A stretch of 22,286 nt of DNA from Bacillota bacterium. Its GTDB lineage: Bacteria > Bacillota > Dethiobacteria > SKNC01. Position 1 is the first letter of the stretch; each line of letters begins with the position of its first letter. The stretch is taken from contig SKNC01000079.1 in the NCBI GenBank assembly GCA_007120745.1, positions 1 through 22,286 on the forward strand, in the 5' to 3' direction. The notes under the pieces are model-generated. The model saw only the letters and a list, made by a program, of their open reading frames with translations, did not search any database and was not told the origin of the DNA. This document shows positions 1 through 6,322 of the stretch, piece by piece. The position numbers and the translations under genes were made by a program.

Positions 1-1086
1 GATACCCCTCTCCTCACCAGTGATATATTTAAAGAACTCTTGGCTTTTCACAGGGAAGAGGGCTGTGCTGCAGCCGTCTTAACTGCTGACCTGGAAGAAC
101 CCTTTGGGTACGGCCGTATAATAAGGGATGAAACGGGAAAGGTTATTAAAATTATAGAGGAAAAAGACGCCAGCCCCCGGGAACGAAAGGTGAAGGAGAT
201 TAACACCGGAACGTACTGTGTTCAAGGACCTCTTCTAAAGGAGGCGCTGACCCTTATTTCCAATGATAATGTAAAGGGCGAATATTATTTGACCGACCTG
301 GTTGAAATTTTGAACCGGCGCCGGCACAAGGTAGCCGCCTTTAAAATAGATGACTTTTTTTTAGCCCGGGGAATTAATAACAGGGTACAGCTGGCCGAAG
401 CAGAATCGGTTCTTCGAAAAAGAACGAATGAGAAACTTATGCTTCAGGGGGTCACCATGGTGGATCCCTTCAGCACCTATATCGATACCGAAGTGACCAT
501 AGGAAAGGATACCGTGATTATGCCCCAGACCATGATTCAGGGGAAGACTTCCATCGGTCAGGGCTGCGTGATTGGGCCTCAAAGCCGCCTGGTGGATTCT
601 GTTTTGGGGAACCAGGTAACGTTACAAAATTCTATTATTCTGGAGAGTGTGGTGGAGGATGGAGCCACCATCGGTCCCTTTGCATACATTCGCCCGGAAT
701 CCCGAATCTGCAGGGAAGCAAAAATAGGGGATTTTGTAGAGGTCAAAAAATCTGAAATCGGCCCAGGCAGTAAAGTCCCGCACCTCAGTTATGTGGGAGA
801 TACCAAAGTGGGGCAGGGGGCTAACCTGGGGGCCGGTACCATTATTGTCAATTACGACGGTGTAACCAAACATCCTACGGTGATTGAAGACGGAGCTTTT
901 GTGGGCTGTAACAGCAATCTCATTGCCCCGGTGGTAATTGGAGAAGGGGCGTACGTGGCAGCAGGGTCTACCATTAAAGATGATGTGCCCGAAAATGCCC
1001 TGGCCATTGCCAGGTCCCCCCAGAAAAACAAATTAAAGGGAGCGGAGCGCCTTCGTTTCATATTAAAATCAAAAAACCACAAATAG
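1..1086 (+). CDS. glmU: Bifunctional UDP-N-acetylglucosamine pyrophosphorylase / glucosamine-1-phosphate N-acetyltransferase, 5' truncated
   Basis: The reading frame is open from base 1 and begins inside the uridyltransferase domain at DTPLL, so about 95 N-terminal residues of a normal ~456-residue GlmU lie outside the window. GlmU acetylates glucosamine-1-phosphate and then makes UDP-GlcNAc for peptidoglycan in the cytosol. The first third carries uridyltransferase motifs (GYGRIIRD, NTGTYCV, GEYYLTDLVEIL). The rest is a left-handed beta-helix of hexapeptide repeats with the acetyltransferase signature: IRPE near base 690, FVEVKKSEIG near 740, PHLSYVGD with the conserved His near 780, and NLGAGTIIVNYDG near 825. 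The position usually occupied by Asn before this His is Pro, a mild change. The stop is TAG at 1084-1086. prs follows after 72 bp with no terminator, the usual glmU-prs pair. The TTG at base 40 is internal, not the true start. Confidence 0.97.
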   Translation, partial: DTPLLTSDIFKELLAFHREEGCAAAVLTADLEEPFGYGRIIRDETGKVIKIIEEKDASPRERKVKEINTGTYCVQGPLLKEALTLISNDNVKGEYYLTDLVEILNRRRHKVAAFKIDDFFLARGINNRVQLAEAESVLRKRTNEKLMLQGVTMVDPFSTYIDTEVTIGKDTVIMPQTMIQGKTSIGQGCVIGPQSRLVDSVLGNQVTLQNSIILESVVEDGATIGPFAYIRPESRICREAKIGDFVEVKKSEIGPGSKVPHLSYVGDTKVGQGANLGAGTIIVNYDGVTKHPTVIEDGAFVGCNSNLIAPVVIGEGAYVAAGSTIKDDVPENALAIARSPQKNKLKGAERLRFILKSKNHK

Positions 1087-1158
1087 CAGCAGGAAAATCT
1101 TTTATATAAAGAGAAAATAAAGAATGCATTAAATAACCTGAGCAGGGGGTTAAAAAAC

Positions 1159-2103
1159 GTGTATCCCGATAAAAAACTAAAAATATTTACCGGGACGGCG
1201 AATATCCCTTTAGCTGAAGAAATTGCCCAGCACATCGGTATTCCCCTGGGGAAGGGTGAAATACAGCAGTTTTGTGACGGTGAAATAACCAGCTATATTG
1301 GAGAAAGCGTCAGGGGCGCAGATGTTTTCGTGGTACAACCTTTGGCCCCTCCCACCAATGATAATATTATGGAGCTTTTGATTATGATAGATGCCATCAA
1401 AAGAGCTTCTGCCAAAAGCATCAATGCAGTGATCCCATACTTCGGTTATGCCCGGCAGGACCGAAAAACCCGGGCCCGGGATCCCATTACCGCAAAGCTG
1501 CTGGCAGATTTAATTACCACCTCCGGTGCTCACCGGGTGATTACCATGGACCTTCACGCCGGTCAGATTCAAGGGTTCTTTAATATTCCTGTGGACCATC
1601 TTCCGGGAGTTCCCATCATTGCCAAGTACTTCAGCCAAAAACAGCTGGAAGCCCCTATCGTAGTATCGCCGGACCTGGGAGGTGTAACCCGGGCCCGCAA
1701 CCTGGCAGATTATTTAAACTGTCCCATAGCCATTATTGACAAGCGCCGTCCTGAACCCAATGTTTCTGAAGTCATGAATATCATCGGAAAAATTAAGAAC
1801 CGAACGGTGATTATGATTGATGATATCATAGACACTGCCGGCACCATTGTGCAGGGTGCCAAAGCATTGATGGACCATGGTGCCAAAGACATTTATATAT
1901 GCTGCACCCACGCCATTTTATCCGGCCCGGCCAGGGAACGCCTGGGAAGCATTAACATTAAGGAGGTAGTGGTCACCAACACCATTCGGTTGAAAGAAGA
2001 GAAAAAGCTGCCCAACATCCGGGTGCTGTCCGTAGCCCCTCTAATTGGTGATGCAATTATTCGAATTCATGAAGAACTATCAGTAAGTAAACTCTTTGAT
2101 TAA
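1159..2103 (+). CDS. prs: Ribose-phosphate pyrophosphokinase (PRPP synthase)
   Basis: This 314-residue protein matches class I PRPP synthase over its full usual length. It transfers pyrophosphate from ATP to ribose-5-phosphate, giving PRPP for purine, pyrimidine, NAD, histidine and tryptophan synthesis. Visible landmarks are GESVRGADVFVVQP near residue 49, RQDRKTRARDPITAKL near 97, the metal-binding DLHAGQIQGFF near 130, the flexible catalytic loop DKRRPEPN near 193, and the PRPP-binding loop MIDDIIDTAGTI near 217. The start is GTG at 1159, with a GCAGGGGG ribosome binding site about 10 bp upstream. It most likely shares a transcript with glmU. The next gene has its own promoter, so prs probably ends an operon, although I see no hairpin terminator after it. 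Confidence 0.98.
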   Translation: MYPDKKLKIFTGTANIPLAEEIAQHIGIPLGKGEIQQFCDGEITSYIGESVRGADVFVVQPLAPPTNDNIMELLIMIDAIKRASAKSINAVIPYFGYARQDRKTRARDPITAKLLADLITTSGAHRVITMDLHAGQIQGFFNIPVDHLPGVPIIAKYFSQKQLEAPIVVSPDLGGVTRARNLADYLNCPIAIIDKRRPEPNVSEVMNIIGKIKNRTVIMIDDIIDTAGTIVQGAKALMDHGAKDIYICCTHAILSGPARERLGSINIKEVVVTNTIRLKEEKKLPNIRVLSVAPLIGDAIIRIHEELSVSKLFD

Positions 2104-2127
2104 GAAACTAAAGAAGACAAAGGTTAT

Positions 2128-2156
2128 TTGACTTCAAAATGGTTAGTGGTTATAAT
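2128..2156 (+). promoter_or_regulatory. Sigma-A promoter for rplY-pth
   Basis: TTGACT (2128-2133) and a perfect TATAAT (2151-2156) are separated by exactly 17 bp, 53 bp before the rplY start. This is a near-consensus vegetative promoter. In Bacillus ctc is sigma-B controlled; I see no sigma-B-like sequence here. Confidence 0.85.
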
Positions 2157-2208
2157 ACTAATTATGATAAATTACCAGTTTTGGTCACATTAGAAAGGAG
2201 AACCAGGT

Positions 2209-2880
2209 ATGGAAAGACTTGAATTGACAGCGGAAACGCGGGAAGTTTCCTCAAAAGGACAGATAAAAGAAATGAGGAAAAGGGACTATATCCCCGCAGT
2301 GGTCTATGGTAAGAAAGTTGACAATACCCTGCTGTCCGTGAACCGTAAGGAATTGATACAGGCCCTTAATACTTCTGCCGGAGCAAACGTATTGATTGAG
2401 TTGAAAATTCAGGGAGATAAAAAACGGAAAGAAACAGTCATGGTAAAGGAACTGCAGAGGGACCCTGTAAAAGATATTTACCTTCATGTGGATTTCATTG
2501 GAATCTCACTGGAGGACAAGATTCAGGTAAAAGTCCCCATCAGCTTTAATGGAGAACCGGCAGCAGTAAAAGAAGGAGGCGTTCCCTCTGTTCAGCTGAG
2601 GGAGGTCATTGTGGAAACCCTTCCCACAAACATTCCGGAATATCTGGATGTAGATATTTCTCAGTTAAACATGGGAGAAAGTTTGAATGTAAGTGATTTA
2701 AAGATTCCCGAAGGAGCCCAGGTATTAGAGGACCCCGATGAAACCATCATCAGCATACTGGCGCCTACCATTGAAGAAGAACCGGCAGTAGATGAAGAGG
2801 AGGACATCCTGGAAGAAGGCGCGGAAGAAGCCGAAGAAGCGGAAGAGGCTGCGGAAGAGGAAGAGGAGAAAGAAGAGTAG
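2209..2880 (+). CDS. rplY: 50S ribosomal protein L25/general stress protein Ctc
   Basis: The 223-residue protein is the long, two-domain form of L25 (Ctc/TL5 family), which binds 5S rRNA in the large subunit. Residues 1 to about 95 form the L25 barrel, with the typical opening ending in YIPAVVYGKK and the segment ELQRDPVKDIYLHVDF. Residues from about 100 to 190 form the TL5 C-terminal domain (VPISFNGEPAAVKEGGV, EVIVETLPTNIPEYLDVDIS). The last ~35 residues are an acidic Glu/Ala-rich tail made of short GAA/GAG codon repeats, common in this family and probably disordered. The start is ATG at 2209 with AAAGGAG upstream. pth follows after 41 bp and is probably co-transcribed. Confidence 0.96.
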   Translation: MERLELTAETREVSSKGQIKEMRKRDYIPAVVYGKKVDNTLLSVNRKELIQALNTSAGANVLIELKIQGDKKRKETVMVKELQRDPVKDIYLHVDFIGISLEDKIQVKVPISFNGEPAAVKEGGVPSVQLREVIVETLPTNIPEYLDVDISQLNMGESLNVSDLKIPEGAQVLEDPDETIISILAPTIEEEPAVDEEEDILEEGAEEAEEAEEAAEEEEEKEE

Positions 2881-2921
2881 TCCTTTTAGGATTTGTTTTT
2901 GGGACATAGAGGAGAACCGTG

Positions 2922-3527
2922 ATGAAGTTAATTGTGGGGCTGGGTAATCCAGGCAGGGAATACGATTTCAGCAGGCACAATATTGGATTTATGATTGTAG
3001 ACGCCCTGGCCCAGAAGCATGCCATTCCCGTGAAACGGTTAAAATTCCAGTCCCTTTTGGGTACCGGACAGATTGCCGGTGAAAAGGTGTGGTTAGCCAA
3101 ACCTCTAACCTATATGAATTTAAGCGGAATTGCTGTGAAGGGAATCCTGGGGGCGTCACCAGAGCTGACTCCCCAATCCCTGATTATTGTTCATGATGAT
3201 ATGGACCTGGAATTGGGCAGGATTCGTTTTAGAGCCAGGGGGGGAAGCGGCGGACACAAGGGGCTTATTTCTATCATGGAAAAGCTGGGCACCCGGGAGT
3301 TTATACGCTTGAAAATAGGAATCGGCCGGCCTGCTCCGGAGACACTTCCTTTCAGTAAAGACTCTCCCCATCATGATGAAAGCGCAGGAGTTAAAGGCTA
3401 TGTTCTGGGCCGATTTACCTCCCGGGAAGAGCCCGTGGTCAAAGAGGTAACTGCCAAGGCAGCAGAGGCCCTGGAAACCTGCCTCCTGGAGGGCCTGGAA
3501 AAGGCCATGAACCAGTACAACTGTTAG
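2922..3527 (+). CDS. pth: Peptidyl-tRNA hydrolase
   Basis: Pth cleaves peptidyl-tRNA released from stalled ribosomes and recycles the tRNA. The protein opens with MKLIVGLGNPG, then shows the catalytic His in SRHNIGF near residue 20, the tRNA-binding LTYMNLSG near 66, and the catalytic Asp region IIVHDDMDLELG near 92. GGSGGHKGLISI near 108 is also conserved. I chose ATG 2922 over the adjacent in-frame GTG 2919, because the family starts at MKLIVGLGNPG and the GAGGAG site lies 7 bp before the ATG. The length is 201 residues, slightly above the usual 185-195, because of an insertion between GIGRPAPE and YVLGRF. It is likely co-transcribed with rplY. In Bacillus this gene is also called spoVC. 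Confidence 0.96.
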   Translation: MKLIVGLGNPGREYDFSRHNIGFMIVDALAQKHAIPVKRLKFQSLLGTGQIAGEKVWLAKPLTYMNLSGIAVKGILGASPELTPQSLIIVHDDMDLELGRIRFRARGGSGGHKGLISIMEKLGTREFIRLKIGIGRPAPETLPFSKDSPHHDESAGVKGYVLGRFTSREEPVVKEVTAKAAEALETCLLEGLEKAMNQYNC

Positions 3528-3613
3528 GGCTCAACAAATGTCATGATTCACTCAGATCATGCGACACCGGTTGACCTGTATCAAAAAAAAGTAAAAAATA
3601 TTTACTGAAACAC

Positions 3614-3643
3614 TTGATTTTTAACCTGCTAATGTGTTATAGT
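3614..3643 (+). promoter_or_regulatory. Sigma-A promoter of the T-box/aroF transcript
   Basis: TTGATT (3614-3619) and TATAGT (3638-3643) are 18 bp apart and lie just before the T-box leader. The predicted transcript start is near 3650, which fits the first paired bases of stem I. It is the only good promoter match in the 3528-3660 interval. That interval otherwise holds a small hairpin (CATGAT/ATCATG, 3542-3561) without a U-tract. Confidence 0.7.
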
Positions 3644-3650
3644 CTTCTAA

Positions 3651-3961
3651 ATAATATGTAAAAGTGATGAAAGAGGAAAGTAGGCTGGTTTCAAAATTTC
3701 AGGGAGGCCGTGTCATTGACTGAAAGCACGGCTAAGGATGAGCCGGTTGAAGTTCCCTCTTGAACTGCAGGCTGAAACTTGCGGAGGTCTCCAAAAGTAA
3801 GTAGGCTGAGCCGGGTTCCTTCCCCCGTTAGCAGGAAGCGGGTATCGGATATATACATGAATATCCCGTACCTTGTGGAAGTGGATTTCCTGCCATGGCA
3901 GGGGTCAACTAGGGTGGTACCGCGGAAGTAACTTCTCGTCCCTATGACGAGAGGTTTTTTT
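3651..3961 (+). promoter_or_regulatory. T-box riboswitch, probable tRNA-Phe (UUC) specifier
   Basis: The invariant T-box AGGGTGGTACCGCG is at 3911-3924. Stem I can be traced: AAGAGG (3671-3676) pairs with CCTCTT (3756-3761), and GGCT (3683-3686) pairs with AGCC (3741-3744). Between them lies a specifier loop with AGTA on the 5' side and GAAG-UUC on the 3' side. UUC (3753-3755) is a Phe codon directly above the base helix. The acceptor-binding bulge UGGU (3915-3918) fits a tRNA with discriminator A73, as in tRNA-Phe or tRNA-Tyr, and argues against tRNA-Trp (G73). AGGG of the T-box can pair with CCCT (3940-3943) as antiterminator. Uncharged tRNA should prevent termination and raise aroF-pheA expression. 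The element call is firm; the amino acid is inferred. Confidence 0.93.
3932..3961 (+). terminator. T-box intrinsic terminator
   Basis: A 9-bp stem (3932-3940 with 3946-3954, one G-T pair) with loop CCTAT is followed by seven T residues. Its 5' arm contains the CGTCCC that the antiterminator would capture. Confidence 0.9.
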
Positions 3962-3965
3962 ATTT

Positions 3966-4012
3966 AACGGGTATAATAAGCTTTCGTCCCTAAGCTTATT
4001 TACCCGTTTTTT
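3966..4012 (+). terminator. Second intrinsic terminator between T-box and aroF
   Basis: AACGGGTA plus AATAAGCTT (3966-3973, 3975-3983) is exactly complementary to AAGCTTATT plus TACCCGTT (3992-4008). This gives 17 base pairs with one bulged T and an 8-base loop, followed by a T-rich run from 4007. It begins only five bases after the T-box terminator and ends about 20 bases before the aroF ribosome binding site. Its loop repeats the TCGTCCCTA found in the first terminator (3936-3944). Confidence 0.8.
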
Positions 4013-4043
4013 ATTTTTAATTCATTTTAAGGAGGAATAAAGA

Positions 4044-5054
4044 ATGATTGTGGTCATGAAATTGGACGCTTCTCCCCAGGAAGTTGATGCGGTAAAAGGC
4101 AGGTTGGAAAGCTTAGGATTTAAAATTCATCCCATCCAGGGGGTAAAAAGATTGGTGCTGGGAGCGGTAGGGGACCGGAAGGTTGTCAGTTCTCTGAATT
4201 TAGAGTCATTCCCCGGGGTGGAAAAAGTGATGCGCATCATGAAGCCCTATAAGATGGTAAGCCGGGAGGCAAAGGAAGAGGATACGGTAGTCAGGGTAGG
4301 AAACGTGGAGATTGGCGGGACCAAAGTAGTTTCCATGTGCGGACCCTGTGCGGTAGAAAACGAAGAACAAATGCTTCATATCGCCAGGGTGGTGAAAGAG
4401 GCAGGGGGACAGATTCTTCGGGGAGGGGCATTCAAACCCCGAACTTCGCCTTATGCTTTCCAGGGGTTGGAGGAAGACGGGTTAAAGATGCTGGCCCGGG
4501 CTCGGGAGGAAACCGGACTGCCGGTGGTTACCGAGGTAATTAATCCTCAGGATGTTGAGCTGGTAGCCCAGTATGCGGATATGCTGCAGATTGGTTCCCG
4601 AAACATGCAGAACTACTCTCTGCTCAAGGCAGTGGGAATGACCGGTAAGCCGGTTCTGTTAAAAAGGGGTCTGTCCGCGACCATGGAAGAATGGCTGATG
4701 TCAGCGGAATACATTCTGGCGGAGAAAAATTACAATGTGGTTCTTTGTGAACGGGGAATTAGAACGTTTGAGACCTATACCCGAAATACGCTGGATATCA
4801 GTGCGATTCCCCTGATAAAAAGTCTCAGCCACCTGCCGGTGGTGGTGGACCCTTCCCATGCCACAGGAAACTGGAAGCTGGTGGCTCCCCTGGCTAAAGC
4901 AGCGGTGGCCGCCGGGGCCGATGGACTTTTGATTGAAGCTCATCCCAATCCCCCGGAGGCCATGTGTGACGGGGAACAGTCATTAAGCCCTAAAAATTTA
5001 CAGAGGCTTCTGTGGGAGTTGAAACCTTTCTTAAAAGCCGTGGGCCGGAATTAG
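4044..5054 (+). CDS. aroF: 3-deoxy-7-phosphoheptulonate (DAHP) synthase, type I-beta with N-terminal regulatory domain
   Basis: DAHP synthase condenses phosphoenolpyruvate and erythrose-4-phosphate, the first step of the shikimate pathway. The 336-residue protein has an N-terminal ferredoxin-like domain (residues 1-70, opening MIVVMKLDASPQEVDAVKGR), as in the Thermotoga-type enzyme, where it mediates feedback control. The TIM barrel follows, with CGPCAVEN (metal-binding Cys) near 99, GGAFKPRTSPYAFQGL near 127, IGSRNMQNYSLL near 182, PVLLKRGL near 203, GIRTFETYTRNTLD near 239, VVDPSHATG near 267 and IEAHPNPPEAMCDGEQSL near 298. The start is ATG 4044 with AAGGAGG 8-9 bp upstream. The upstream T-box and the downstream prephenate dehydratase point to a role in phenylalanine supply. 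Confidence 0.96.
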   Translation: MIVVMKLDASPQEVDAVKGRLESLGFKIHPIQGVKRLVLGAVGDRKVVSSLNLESFPGVEKVMRIMKPYKMVSREAKEEDTVVRVGNVEIGGTKVVSMCGPCAVENEEQMLHIARVVKEAGGQILRGGAFKPRTSPYAFQGLEEDGLKMLARAREETGLPVVTEVINPQDVELVAQYADMLQIGSRNMQNYSLLKAVGMTGKPVLLKRGLSATMEEWLMSAEYILAEKNYNVVLCERGIRTFETYTRNTLDISAIPLIKSLSHLPVVVDPSHATGNWKLVAPLAKAAVAAGADGLLIEAHPNPPEAMCDGEQSLSPKNLQRLLWELKPFLKAVGRN

Positions 5055-5227
5055 CCGGAGAGGTTTGTAAGAGTAAATCAGGGCTGGCCTCAACCCTCAT
5101 CTCATACGCTGGTGTTACAGATGAGTTAAATATTGGGGAATGCTGGCAAATCTGTTGAAAGTTATAGAACCGTGTATAAATGAGAACAGCCAGAATGATA
5201 GTAAACGAGAAGACAGGAGTGTTGTAA

Positions 5228-6070
5228 ATGTACAAAATGGGTTATCTGGGCCCTTCCGGAACCTTCACCGAGGAGGCCCTGCTGAAATACCAGGAAATGT
5301 CCACCGATGAAACAAAGGAGTATAAAACTATCTCTGAAGTAATTGGGGCCATAGGCCGAGAAGTAGAGACAGGTATAGTGCCGGTAGAAAACTCCCTGGA
5401 GGGTTCTGTCAATATCACCCTGGATATCCTGGCCCGGAAATCCAATCTGGTAATCACCGGTGAAGTGATTATACCGGTATATCATCACCTGATGGGGATA
5501 GAAGGAGCCAGGATTCAGGACGTACGTCTTTTATACTCCCATCCCCAGGCGGTGGCACAATGCCGAATTTTTATCGAAAAACATCTTCCCGGGGCGGAGG
5601 TGGAGGTAACTCTCAGCACCGCCCAGGCCGCCCGGCTGGTGTCGGAAAGAAGGGATACGTTTTGTGCTGCCATTGGTACCCGCCGGGCGGCAGAACTTTA
5701 TGGGCTGGAGATTATAAAAGAAAATATTCATGACTATGACTGCAATTATACCCGGTTTATCGTGCTGTCTTTAAATCAGATTAACCAGCCCTCGGGAAGG
5801 GATAAAACCTCCCTGGTATTTGGTATTAAAGATGGCCCGGGAGCCCTTTACCAGGTGTTAAAAGAATTTGCCTTAAGAAATTTAAACCTGACCCGTATTG
5901 AATCCCGGCCGTCCAAAAGGAACTTTGGGGATTACCTGTTTTTTGTTGACCTGCAGGGACACCTCAATGATTCCGGGGTAAAAGAGACCCTGGAGGCAGT
6001 AGGGGAAAACACGGTTTTTTTACGAGTGCTGGGATCTTATCCAGAAGCAGAGATGCCTTTAAAACAATGA
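5228..6070 (+). CDS. pheA: Prephenate dehydratase
   Basis: This 280-residue monofunctional enzyme converts prephenate to phenylpyruvate in phenylalanine synthesis; no chorismate mutase domain is present. The periplasmic-binding-like catalytic part spans residues 1 to about 180: GYLGPSGTFTEEAL at the start, IVPVENSLEGSVN near 55, and the catalytic TRF motif in NYTRFIVLS near 173. A C-terminal ACT domain follows, with GPGALYQVLKEF and the Phe-binding ESRPSK near 228, so feedback inhibition by Phe is likely. The start is ATG 5228 with CAGGAGT 8-9 bp upstream. The 173-bp gap after aroF holds a hairpin (CTCATCT 5096-5102 with AGATGAG 5119-5125) but no U-tract, so read-through from aroF is plausible. 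I see no convincing separate promoter. Confidence 0.96.
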   Translation: MYKMGYLGPSGTFTEEALLKYQEMSTDETKEYKTISEVIGAIGREVETGIVPVENSLEGSVNITLDILARKSNLVITGEVIIPVYHHLMGIEGARIQDVRLLYSHPQAVAQCRIFIEKHLPGAEVEVTLSTAQAARLVSERRDTFCAAIGTRRAAELYGLEIIKENIHDYDCNYTRFIVLSLNQINQPSGRDKTSLVFGIKDGPGALYQVLKEFALRNLNLTRIESRPSKRNFGDYLFFVDLQGHLNDSGVKETLEAVGENTVFLRVLGSYPEAEMPLKQ

Positions 6071-6202
6071 GCTCCCCGGGTGAACGCGGCAGGATGCTCT
6101 AGACATTATAATGCAGCTGGTAAATGGGTAATATTTATAGTATCATGGAATAAGTTAATAGATAAGATGCTCTACTTTAGCTCAAAGAAGTGAAATTCAC
6201 AG

Positions 6203-6231
6203 TTGACCAGGTTTTTTTGTATGGGTATAAT
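6203..6231 (+). promoter_or_regulatory. Sigma-A promoter of mfd
   Basis: TTGACC (6203-6208) and a perfect TATAAT (6226-6231) are spaced by 17 bp. The predicted start is near 6238, giving an mfd leader of about 85 nt that contains the hairpin at 6268-6295. Confidence 0.8.
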
Positions 6232-6267
6232 TATTACAGAAATTAGAAAAAATATTTCTTTGGCAGG

Positions 6268-6295
6268 GCCTCAAGTTTTTGCTTAAGGCTTTTTT
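6268..6295 (+). terminator. Intrinsic terminator in the mfd leader
   Basis: GCCTCAAG (6268-6275) pairs with CTTAAGGC (6282-6289) with one mismatch; the loop is six bases and six T residues follow. It sits downstream of the mfd promoter and 27 bp before the mfd start. It could therefore be an attenuator rather than only the end of the aroF-pheA transcript. Confidence 0.7.
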
Positions 6296-6322
6296 GCTAT
6301 GCTTTGGAGAGGAAGGTTTCTT

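Noticed and set aside
852..1235. Minus-strand open frame of 127 codons across the glmU-prs junction
   Set aside because: It is antisense to the GlmU beta-helix and the prs start, shows no family motif, and both + strand genes are unmistakable.
2765..3100. Minus-strand open frame of 111 codons over the L25 tail and pth
   Set aside because: It arises from the Glu-rich GAA/GAG repeat read backwards as Pro/Leu-rich sequence.
3972..3977. TATAAT as a possible private -10 for aroF
   Set aside because: It lies within the second terminator stem and has no -35 match at 16-18 bp upstream.
6093..6174. Direct repeat GATGCTCTA (6093-6101 and 6166-6174) and the palindrome CATTATAATG between pheA and mfd
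   Set aside because: Nine-base repeats are expected by chance in this A/T-rich spacer, and they have no relation to the mfd promoter spacing.
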